A stretch of DNA of 37,432 bases from Phoronis australis (Eukaryota; Phoronida; Phoronidae): contig NMRA01000582.1 in the NCBI GenBank assembly GCA_002633005.1, positions 1-37,432 of the forward strand. The letters are read 5' to 3'. Positions 22,901 to 34,900 of this stretch are shown one piece after another. The translations under genes were made by a program, and so were the position numbers. Within the stretch, counting starts at the first letter, position 1, and each line of letters starts with the position of its first letter. Below the pieces are notes generated by a model that saw only the letters and a list, made by a program, of their open reading frames with translations, searched no databases and was not told where the DNA came from.

Positions 22901-25900
22901 ATTGCGTGGGTCTGTACATGGACTATTGCGTGGGTCTGTACATGGATTATTGCATGGGTCTGTACATGGACTATTGCCAGTATAAGGATGCAAACAGTTA
23001 CCATGAACAGTCTTCCAGCACAGCTGTTGGGCTATCAATTACTAGGTCACTGACTTTACCAGTTAGGTTTCAAAACAAACTTACATTGGAAATAATTTCA
23101 AGAATGTTGATATGCAGGAATTCTGTGTGGTTATCTGCAAGGGAGCATGGGTCTACACCTTGGCATAAAGGAAATTGTTGGAGACATTCTTCACTGTGTT
23201 AAGATTAAGAGGGGTTTGGGGTAGTATTCTTCTAAACTCATTTGTTTTGGTTTATGGTTTCAAATAGGTACTTCAGAGTGCAGTGCTTGCAATCAACACA
23301 TTTTGTTCAACCATGACATGACTACTTGCTCAAGTGCAGATTTACATACTTAAAATGAACTCATTTCATGTTCACAAATTTGAGTGATGCTTTGAACATG
23401 GACTGATTAGCTACTTGTCCCACTGAGTTAACAGTATGGGCATCTGTCAGAGATTAGGAAATAGGGTCTCAAATTTGTTTCATAAATTTTCAGGGGATCA
23501 GTGCGAACATTCATTGTCTGCCCCTCTTCTGATGTTTTATTTTCATTGCTTCGTCAATTTTTAGCTTTGACACAAACCAAGAGTAAATTCTATTATATTG
23601 AATTCTTAATATTATCGAAAATAAACAACAACCTTTTCATGCAACATTCTCTAGTCCTTATTTATTTTTCAGATAATTATGTTATTAGAAAGTGTCACAA
23701 TTATAAGAGAAGTTCATAACACAGTGGAGCCCATTTAATATTATACGGAATATTAGAATATCCTCGTTATTGGTATGAAATGTAACAAATGAAGTCCTAT
23801 TACACCCATGTAAAATAACCCTCATAATGTCATAATCTATATTATGTTTCTGGATATTGTCACTGAAAAAAGTCAGTAAAATTGATTTTCACTCGCTTAT
23901 TGGCAAATTATTAACCTTCGCTTTTCTATTAGCAATTGTCCAGAGGGAAAATTAGGAACACACTTCGATCATGGCATGATGCTCGTTAATTCTCAATTTC
24001 TCACTTATTGGGCCCAATATTCCGCATGTAAGCCCATTTTTGTAGGGCAGAGCAACACAATCAGGCCCTTCTGGTTTTTCCGAATGTTCCTGTCTTCCAT
24101 TTGTTTACTTCCTGTAGTATTGTGAGTGCTTGCTCAAATGTGGCGTGGTGACTTTGTGGCGAGCTGGGATTTTTACAAGGTTGCAAAAATTGAAGTTGCA
24201 TTGGCGTTGGCGACCTGCACGTTACCCGAAATCGAGCACCGAAGTTGAATCATCATAATCACTGATTTAAAGTTAAAGATTGGTGATCGATTTTAGAAGT
24301 TGGGCCCACACAGTGATCATTGTTGTGTCCTGCATCAAGTTGAACCCACACAGTGACCATTGTTGTGTCCTGCGTCAAGTTGGACCCACACAGTGACCAT
24401 TGTTGTGTCCTACGTCAAGTTGGACCCACACAGTGATCATTGTTGTGTCCTGCGTCATTGCGTCTTAACGTATAGTTTTAAAAGTATTTCCATTTACTGT
24501 GTATACGGTAAGATCTCATTCTTTACGGACAATAATAATAATAACCAAAATTTCCAATTTTCAAGGGGTAGCAACGTTGCTGTCAATGCTCACTGTCTTT
24601 TTAAGGTTCTGTTGCTATGGCAGAGAACTTAGAGGATGTAGTGAAGAATTAAGTAGCTACTACCAGTCTTTCACAATGAAATCAGAATGTCAGTCCACCT
24701 TGTTGTTTCTTAAATTGGTTCAGTTTTGCCATTCTGACAGCATGGCTGTATTGACTAATTCGTAGTATGTGCTTTTTGAATATGAAGAATAGGAAGTTGA
24801 CCCTTGTTTACTGTTTGTCTTGGATTTCCTTGACAGTGTGGTGGAGTTATGTGACAAGATATTAGAAAATAGTTCAACTGAGTCATCAGAAGTACATTTT
24901 ATAGATGCGAGACCTTTCTGAAAAAGCAAGATCAAGCAGGTCCGTGTGAAGTCATATGAGTGAAAGGAGGGTGTATGGTTGGGACTTAACTTGTACATTA
25001 GTGAAATGTTGGTCATTGAAGTGAGTGATCGATGGTGCTGGAATGTTGAATTATGGATAGAATTTACTGTTTGCATTCCATAACCAAAGATTTCTCACCA
25101 AAACTGCATTAGGAATATCTTGTGTTTACGGCATGCAGCCCTGAACTAATGCGAAATAGTTTGAGTTCCTGACTCTCAATTGCCACTTATTTCACGCTAA
25201 ACCTTCAAGTTCAACTTGTATGGTCCTCATACATTCTGTCTAGTTCAGAAAGCCTGCCCTGAAATAACACAACACCACTCTCATTCTAAGTTATTACCCA
25301 CAATGCAACACTCGTGTCAATCACTTGTCCTGCTTCTTCTCAAGCAAGTGTACTACTGTAGTCACTATCTTTAGTAATCCATCATTGTAATGCAGGGAAA
25401 TCTGTCTTACTGCATTTTGAGTTGCAATGGTAATGTTGGCGAAAAGGGCAAATATCCCAGTTGGATGCCCTTCCATTTTTTATCTATCCAGGAATACCTG
25501 ACATTTTGAAAAGTAGGTCAGTCATGCAATGAATTTTTACCTCCACTCAGGACGAGATTTCAACTGAACCTTAATTGACGAAATTGCCACTGGTGTTTCT
25601 TGGAATTTCATGAACCTGGACAGATTACTGTTATGGTATTCTAGCATGTGTTGTTTCAGAGGAAAATTATCTGTGCTTGGGAAACCACGCAAAACTTGAT
25701 ACGAACAGTACAAATAGTGAACAGAGCTTAATGTTCTGAAATTTTGTAATGGATGGCTAAAACTAGACTCACTTTCGGTTTATGTCATTTCAGTATGCAG
25801 TATACTTTTTACATTTGACTGGTTGACAATTGTTTGGAAGCGAAATGAGGCCGAATTGTTAGGACTTGCGAGGTCCAGATCAAAATTTGCAATTCAGTTG

Positions 25901-28900
25901 TCGTTTTGTCCAACAAATGAATGTTTTAAAAGAAACATATGCTTGAAGCTGACACGTTTGAAAGCATGTACACAACAGCTTGTACACTGAATTATGTGCC
26001 AGCAAGTAATCTTGCCGTGATAAAGTCAGTAATTGACTGCAGCAATGAGAAGTTTTTACGAAATGCTGTGTGTGGATCTCGAGGGAACGGCCATCTTTGG
26101 ATTAGTATGCATTACGTTTAGTTGGCCATTGATTCTGTCACAACTATGAAACTTGTTATTTTGAGACATGCAAGTTGCTCATTGTACTTGTTCTCATTCC
26201 AAGTTATGTGAATGTTGGGTGTATGTTTGATAATGTTTGTCATTCCAGCCACATAGCAATGAGGACCATACCATGTTGGGTTTGGGTTGATCTGCTAAAA
26301 ACTTTTGGTCTTTTGATTAGATTCAGCCCCTTGGTGTCAAAGTGCATGCCATTTGACATGGTTGTTATTGGTCATAAAATTTCCATGTCTGGCGAAAAGT
26401 CCAGTTGCGAAGGTTTATTATCTGTGCCTATTTCCTGCTTGGTTCTTGCTTAATATATGCAAGGGGGATTTAGGTGGTTCAAGGTGGTGTGGTGTGGGGC
26501 CCCTCGCCCATACTGGGCATGTCTGAAAAGTGGCACCAGCTTGTCGTTTTTATTAGGGGTATCACAAAGGATTGTGTTTTGAAAGTTGTGGTTGGGCCTC
26601 CCCCCTCCCTTTGCAACATTCTAGATCAGCCATTGTGTAGCCACTGTTGTTTGCACACTCCAAGTGTTGCAGACTCCAACATTTGACCCTCTTTTCCTAA
26701 TTGTTGTAGTTGTGTTTCATGTGTGATATACTCAGTGTGACTTGTATACTTTCAGATTTGTCTGCTTCCCAGAGGAAGTTTGCCCAGAACCTGAAGGACT
26801 TTCACTTTGAGTGTATCGGTGAACAGCAGACGGATGATGAGCAGACGATAGGTAACAATATGCCTAGATCTGGGTTTTGTACAGGTGATAGATTCAACAG
26901 CCAGATGTAGGTTTTGGATGATTAGCAGATGATAGGTAGTAACACCTAGACATAGGTTTTGGTACTGTCAGTTTTTATGTGTGTTGAATATAAGAAGAGT
27001 GTCTAAGTTGTGAGCACATTGTCACCTGTACTGGCTCCTGATGGAATGGAAATAAACAGATAAATTGCAGTGTAGTGTAGATTCTGATAAAACATGTTAA
27101 GTTTTCAGTGACAATCGTTTCTCATGATACAAACATTGAAGGGAGGTTATCTGTGGGAAATAGTAATTTTCTGTGGTCAACCTCAGCGCCGATTCCAACC
27201 TGCGGTCGCAGTCTAAAGCTCAGCTGGCAAAGCTAAACTGCACTCAATAAATGTCAAGAGTATTTCAAGTTCGTTTAGCTGGTAAAGTCAATGGCCTTTA
27301 TTTTACTGATCATCTGGCAGACAATGGCGAGAATTGGCGATTTGCAATAAAATGTCACAAACACAACAGATTTTGTTGTTATAGCTCTGGTCAAAGCTAA
27401 TAACTTCGGGAATTTCCCCCCATCCAACATCGATTCCAAAAACATGTTTTCTAGCTTTAAAACAGAAAATGTCCTTTTAACTGTAAGTATTCACTGGGTT
27501 TATTTCCACATGTGTCTTGAGAAACTGTTGTAACAGAAAATTTTGGCTGCTGTTTTCTTCTCTGCCATTTCTTTCATTATTTGGTTGTTTCGTGAAGGTG
27601 TTGACATGGGAATCGCATCGTGAAACATGGTTTATTTGGTTCATTCATGGTCAACAACTCAGTTGCTAATGTGTTCTCAAAGATACCATTTTGTAGCAGT
27701 CATTAAAAACAGCCCTGCTTGTAAGTTGGTCTACAAATTTTTATTGCACTGGTTAATCCAGTTCAAAGTAGCCTCTGTAGTTAGTGACCTGCTGGTAGAA
27801 TATGATGGTCAAAGATGTATTGGTGTAATGGTCTATCATACCAGTATACCATGTCAATATCAGACCACAATGTCTATCTGGTCCCGGGGGTACTCCCATG
27901 AAAGATGAACTGCGGGCTGTGCTGCTCTGACGTGTGACTTTTCATGGCAGGTGTTTTCTAAGGGAGGACACTTTTTTGGAAAAATTACTCCACGAAATGG
28001 TGCTTTTTCTAACACAATTCCCTACCGAGTGATTGGTGGGTTTTTTGTAATTAAACGCTACAAAGTGTTGTATCTTTAGAACAATACCCTACTTTATCAC
28101 AGAAGCTCCCTATAAGTTGTTCCCCTTTTTCAAATTCACTCCCGAATTAGTGGGTATCCTAATCTTTCAGTTTCAGCTGTTGCCCCCCCCAAGTTGATGT
28201 TAAGTTATTGACTGAGAAAACACCTCTAGAACGGAACATTAATGCATCAACCAACCACTCACTGTTTCTCTTGCTGCTAATGAGTCACTGTTGTTTCCAC
28301 TTACCACTCACTGTTGTTTGTTGCCACTAGAAAAGGTCTATTGCTAATTATGCTGCAAACAACTGGGTCCATCTGCTCCTTTATTATTCTCAGAAAGTGG
28401 AGTGGATTTGTTGTTGCTTATTTTGATTTTAAAGGTTTTGCTTTTAAAGCTAATTAATTTCTGGGGTCGTGTCAGAAACCAAGAAAAAATGAATTTGTTT
28501 AGACTGCATCAACAGGATGGGTTAGACCACAAATGCATTAAAACAGAAACTAAGCTTACAGTAACATGTCACTGTTGGACGTGGGACGTGAATTATGTCT
28601 GTACTGGTGGTCACGGATTGTATGGATGATTTGTGGAGGAGTGTAGTGGCTTTTTACTGAGTGTAAGCCATAGAAATGATGGCTCCACCTGTCACTCTCT
28701 GGAGGCATGCTATAGAGATAAACCTTTGATGTTTCTACTAGTGTGATGAAGTGTCAGTTCCCTGAAGAAGGTTGTTGTGACTGGCTGTGTTAAAAATAAA
28801 CTGACTGTAACAGAACTGGGATTCTCAGATCGTTACCTGATAAGATCTGTCTGCTTCCTGAATCTTTGTTGGGTCTTGCAGGGCTAATGTCTTTGAAGCC

Positions 28901-31900
28901 GAGTACCTAATTCATCATGACTTACTGAAGAGACCAGGGTTGTTAATTGTCTCACTTTTGGCAAGTCCCATCCCACTTTTTGTAACGTTGTTCGCATCCC
29001 TCAGCTGCGTCGGAATGTCCCACTATTGCTTTCAGTCTCTATCTACGTTATACGTGAGTTATAGGTGATGGTGAACATCCAAAGAACCCTCTACTTCCCT
29101 AGTAACAACTTACTTTAATGGGTGGCCATTATGTGGAAGTACGGCTAACATAAGTGCCATCCACACACTGACTTACCCTAGAACACGTTACTCCTGGAAC
29201 AAGTTGTCACTTGGTTTGAGTGTTGTCTGGACGCTATTTAAACTAGTGCAAGTTACCAACTAGTGACAACTTACTTCACCTTATCGAGGTGGGGTAAATT
29301 GTTCTTGGGTAACTTATAGTTCCCGTGTAGCCTCAAAATTGGGGTAAGGTGGAACGCGGAAGTAATTTTCATATGCGATTACATACAGACGGGATTTTTC
29401 TTGCGCACCGTATTGGCATTAGGTTTCATTGTCACGCTCTTAAAAGTGGGATAAGTTGTACTAGTACGTGTTGTTCTAGGGTAGGCTGTGTGAAGATGAC
29501 TATTGGCACTTATCAACTCACCTTAGTCTATATCTAATGCCCAAATGCCTTACATACTCTTAGCTCTCTGTTGCCATCTAGTAATGTGTTTGGGTTAATA
29601 AGATTTCTTGCTTGGCCTATGATGCCACAAGTAATTTTTAAAAATGTACTTTAAAAAGGAGGTAAATGCAATGGTTGAGCATGAAAACCAACACACGCGG
29701 CAAGATCACCTGAAATGTGTTAAACATTTGCTAAGGTGAGAGGCAACTGAGACTGTTTTCAAGTACCTGTGCGTAATGTTGTGGGAGTCATATACTTTGT
29801 GAAATAAAGTGACTGCTTAGCAGGGATTCATCTAGGTGTGGTCATGGCCATCATTGGGATGGTTATTTTTAAAAAATGGCAGCTTGGACGGCACGGCAAT
29901 GAGAGAAAGGGGACGGCCTGTTTAAGGACAACCTTGGTGAAAACGACGGCTAAACGAAAACTTTTAACATTTCCAAAAAAAATAAATTTTACTGAAATGT
30001 ACAATTTGTTATTTTAGATTGATCAATATTCAGACATAAACGGAGATCACAGGCTGTTTATTAACGTTTGTTTTTACCATTAATGTCATACTGAGTCTGC
30101 AAATGCTGGCAGCCATGTTTTTTGGGGGAATACCTCCCTGTCCTCTGACGCCAGGGTGACCTCATACTGAATCCCAGCATATGGCCAGAGTCGATCTCGC
30201 AAGTTTAGACTGCGGATCACAAATCCTAGAGGAGTCCCTGCTGCTTAGTACAAGATAGCAGCTATTTTAACTTTTTAAAACTGGAGGATCATTGTGTTCA
30301 ACTCGTCTTATTCTTCAGCTGAGTCTCTACGTTACCTTGGAAACCTTATTGATGAAGTGGAAAATGCCCGAGACACAATGGTGAGATTTTTTTATTTGAC
30401 AGTTTCCGTTTTATTTGTGGTGATGTAATCATCTTGTCAGACGTTCATGTTCCATGGTGTTGGTCCGTTACAGGAATGATGTAAGATTTCATAGTTTTAA
30501 CTAAAACCTCTGGGGGATCATGTTTCCGTAGTTTTCAAAATCGAAATTACAGAAATTTTAAAGGAAAATGAAATGAATTCTATTTATACAAGAATTTGAC
30601 ACTGATTTGTGTTTCAGTGAATTAGTGCACCGGTCAAGTGGTCAAGCACAATACATATTTCTGCATGATAAACTTTTGAGTGTTCCAGAATGGCACTTAT
30701 CATGTCAAGATGGAGAATGTCATTGACACGCAAGTTCACGCAAGACTTCGCGAGATATCGCTGTGTATTCATTACAAGTGAACTACATGATCATGCTAGT
30801 TTTACTCGAAGAATTCTTGTCAAATTTTTAGCAGCTTGGATGGTTTTGAATTCTACTTTTCAAATGTCTTCATGTAGAAGTAAGCCAGTTGTATCGTGTG
30901 TTTCAGCTGGATCACGCCCAAAATGAGTTTATTCAGTCGATGGAGTCTTTTAGGAAAGAACACATTGGTAAAGCTAAGGTAAGTATTGCCTGGTGTGATT
31001 GGATTGTCAATGTGTCTCTGAACTTTGAACTCTTAGAAGTAGATTGTAGTGTGATCATTTTTGTAAGTATTACTCATAAAAGTGACGCGTTGCAAACCTT
31101 TCGTTTAGCGCCCATTCATCTTTTTATGGTTAGAAATTCGTGTGATATCTCCACTGAATTGTGGGAAGTCGGAATTCCCGACAGAATGAAAGTAACCAAA
31201 GATAGGAGAGAATGTAAATGTCCAGTCAACAGGTATTTACACAGTAAAAATGTCAAAGGTCACATGGGGTGGACGACCCTGGTGACACTGGGGAATATTC
31301 TTCAACTCAGCGCAGAGTGGTCTGGAGAGGGTTGGAGGCTTTTGAAAAGAACTATTATGGGCATACTTCAGGCATTTTGTTGAAATTCTCATCATCATCT
31401 AAGGAACAGTAAGGACAAAAGGTGCGGCCATGATCAGTCACCATACTGATAGTGTGATAGTGTTAGTGTTTCATTGTGATAGTGTTTAATTTTATCACGT
31501 GCATGAATGTTGCAAGATCTTTAATCTTCCCAATCGAACATTTGCTGTTGCCTGAGCCAAGTAATATCCCTTCAACCGATTTGTATTAGGCGGGTTACTT
31601 AAGTCAGGCTAGGCTAGCAGTTAAGGAGACAATGATTGGGAGAGCTAATACTTAATGGCCCAAATCAGAGTTGAGTGAAATCAACAGGCAGCCATATTTG
31701 GGACAAGTGTTGTAGTGATTATCATCATCCTGCACTTTAAAGGTCACGGTTGAGGTAGAGGTCACATTGTGTGTTTATGTGAGGTGCAGATTCCCACCCA
31801 ACTCACTCATTGACGGGTAAAACATATGGTGTCACTGATAGCCATGCTGAGTTAGCAGCTGACTGTCTTGTAGTGAAGCCAAGCTCTTGTATAAAATTCC

Positions 31901-34900
31901 AAGCATGACACATAATTTAATAAGCATGCCTCAGTTTTTCTTCTGAGTCTCTTCTATTAGGTCTTCTGACTGACCCAGCAGGTCGAAGGGTATGATGGAA
32001 CATTCAGTTAGACAGCTGTGTTAGTTTAATTATATTAGTATGTCTTGTCCTCCATGTTACAAACAAAACTAACATTTGATTAGCCAACCAACTTGTTGGG
32101 CCTGAAACATATTCAAAAATGCCAATGTTTGCAGTTGGCCTAGTCCATTAGAAGTGATGCCCTGAGGTCCCTGACTGTTCACCTCTGCTACTGTTGGAAG
32201 TCTGTGCTGGTTATTAGCTGTTGGTTGATGTCCATTAGGTTACAGACATCCTGTAGGTTGATTGTGGTTAGAAAGAAAACCTGCCTGAATTCTCAGACAT
32301 ATTAGTTAACTTGTTAACCAACCAGGACAGAAACCTAGGCCTCTCACACTGAACAGCAGACTGTTTTAGGTTAAGTCGAAGTCCAAATGTTTATTTAATA
32401 AAAATTCCATTTGTTTTATAGATTTCTCTGGTGAACGCCTCTGCACTGCATGCCAGTGAGTCTGGCCTGTCTTCAGTGTTTATTTTCCCCTGGTTGAACG
32501 TTTCTGATATTAAAAACCTGAGCACACTTGGACATAATACGTAGTACTTACTTCCCTTGTGTACTTTTGTAGGAACCTGCATTTTTCAATAGATCTGCAG
32601 TCTTCCAAGAGTTGGTCAAGTTATGCTTAGGAGTTTTGACGATGTCTAAATAATGTACACTTTAACAATTTTTTGAGAGGTTAGCAAAGTGTACCAAAGA
32701 TGGAATGACTCACACCTTTGTTATGGCATCTTTGGCAGTGGGGGGGAGGGTTGGTGCTAAATTCAGTAGTAGCTATCTTATATTTACCTGCCAGTTTTAG
32801 GCTACTAGAGGCAAATAATCCATGTACAATACCATACAGTTGACTGGGTGCAGGAATACCCCTTGAAACTTTCATAACAGGGCAAGTTGAGGTATTAAAT
32901 GAAGTGGTAGTCTTCAATGCAGGTGACAGATTGCTATTAAATCTAGGTACACCAGGGATGGGCTTGTTGTAATTTAAAAGTTTTGTTAGCTACAGGGTGA
33001 AACTAACGCATGGTGAGGCTCTTGGATAATTCAAAGGTAGTTTAATGTCATGTAGGACCCTAGAAAATTGTTCAGCTTTGGCTAACTTCAGAACATCACG
33101 TCTTGGAAATGCCTGGTTGGATTCATCTAGTTTTCAACTACTTTGCTGTGTACACCATTCTCCAAAACGCTGTTGTTTTTAAGTAGTTTCATTTTTCCAT
33201 GAGGGGCTGTCAAAACCAATACATTTATGATTTCCATTTTAAGTTGCATAAAACGTTAAAGGAAGTGATGTTTTAGAAAACTTTGAAATCTCACGTTGAA
33301 CATTCTTATCAGTTAAATTGGATTGTGTGATATGGTACGGTTGTTTACCTATCTATGTACCTCTCTTTTTGCTACATTTTATTGAAACGACGTGCTCGCA
33401 CAAACATAATTGTTAACAGATTGGTAAAAAGCAAAAATAAAACTTTTACAGACTTTTTACTTTGAAAAATACACACTTTTACTCGGTTAAAATCTAAAGT
33501 TTCTCAATATTTTGCTAAACGCACAGTCGTTGATAAGGTCACACGTGCCTTGATATTTAGTTTGTTATGCTTACAACAGAAATTGTTGTATCCTTCTTCA
33601 CAAACAGTAGCTACACATGGCTCTTTCCTCGCCACTGACTCTAGTCACAAGATAACAGTGACAGTTTCCTTGATAATTGAGGCATCCTGCTTGTTGCCCA
33701 TTCACTGCGGTGCTAAGCTGAGTGTGCTGAATTATCCACAGAGATTGAAGAGACATCTGGTGACCAGTGGGTAATATGAGGACAGGCAGGCAGCCATGAT
33801 CTGAATATTCAAGTTGACCTCGAAATTCAGGCCACAAAGTGTTGTTGATTGTTTCACATCCCGTTACTTGACATAAGACCTGGGACCTGTTTCATGAAAA
33901 GTGACTTTAGGTCAGGAATTTGGCCTTAAGCTCCACACAACTATTTCTGTAAAATAAGTTAATCTCACTTGAGCGAATGTACAAACTTTGGGAATATGCA
34001 CATGACGTGAAGTTACCAAGATGTTTTTTATAAATTATTTCTAGACTGTGATTCGCTCATAATTACTTGGCCTGAACATCTTTTTCAGCAATTGTTAAGT
34101 GGGAGCATAAGAACAAATTTCTGTCTTAACTCACTTTCATGAAAGAGGCCCAATGAGGGAGAGCGAAACATCGTTCACATGCACTACAATACCGGAAATA
34201 ATTCCAGCATTTATTTCAGTATTATCTTACTAGGAATTATTGAACTATCAAGATGCTAAAGTGACAGAACACAGAGTCATTTAGTTTTGCTGGAATTTAT
34301 TCCAGAAATTTTGTAGCGTTTGTTTTGCAATGTTATCGGTCACAACTCATGACGATCTAAAGAATAAATTCGATTAACTCCATTCTCAGAGTGAGGGTAG
34401 TTAACTTGAAAGGCTACGTGTAGGATGAAACCTCAACTTGGCGGAATTCCAAGTTATTTGGGTACATGGAAAGTTAGTTGACTCCAAATAATTCCTGCAA
34501 AAAAGGGGTTCTTGTAAATATTACTGAAATTCTGAAGTACATGGGAACGTATCAAGTGGGTTTTACTTGTGAGTTGTCGGTTTCAAATAAAAAGCTATGA
34601 ATAGACTTTTATGAAATTTTCAGTACAGATTGAGAACGTAGACCTTTCATTGGGAGTTAACATTTGCAGNGGAACAGCTGTCACAGTGCGAGTTGTCACG
34701 ACGCGACTTGCTCCACTTAGTCACATTTACACACCAGATTGCAAGCTGGACCAGCATGAATCATTTATGTGAAGACTGTCTGCGCATGTTTGCCTAAACA
34801 GTAGCGAACATCCAAACCACATGGAATGCTAGCGAATCATCCGTATATACACTATTGTACAAGCGTAACAGGGCTGATCCTCCTGCCCCAGTTTGTGTTG

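Larger units (their letters stand above)
26852..30318 (+). other. GRAF-like intron 2
   Basis: 3.5 kb. It holds the full-length MITE at 29150-29507 and a repeat-like stretch from about 27883, starting GGTCCCGGGGGTACTCCC. Repeats opening with CCGGGGGTACTCC are common in several marine invertebrate genomes, in my memory. Confidence 0.7.

Noticed and set aside
22788-22979. CRISPR-like array
   Set aside because: The units are contiguous with no unique spacers, in an animal intron; it is a minisatellite.
22653-23202. Several overlapping 70-134-codon open frames on both strands with 8-residue repeats
   Set aside because: They are a by-product of a 24-bp minisatellite (a multiple of three) in intronic DNA; no start context, splice or family support.
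30889-31383. 164-codon plus-strand open frame, the longest in the window
   Set aside because: Only 30907-30978 is coding (exon 4). The rest is read-through past a strong GTAAGT donor into intron 4, with no family similarity.
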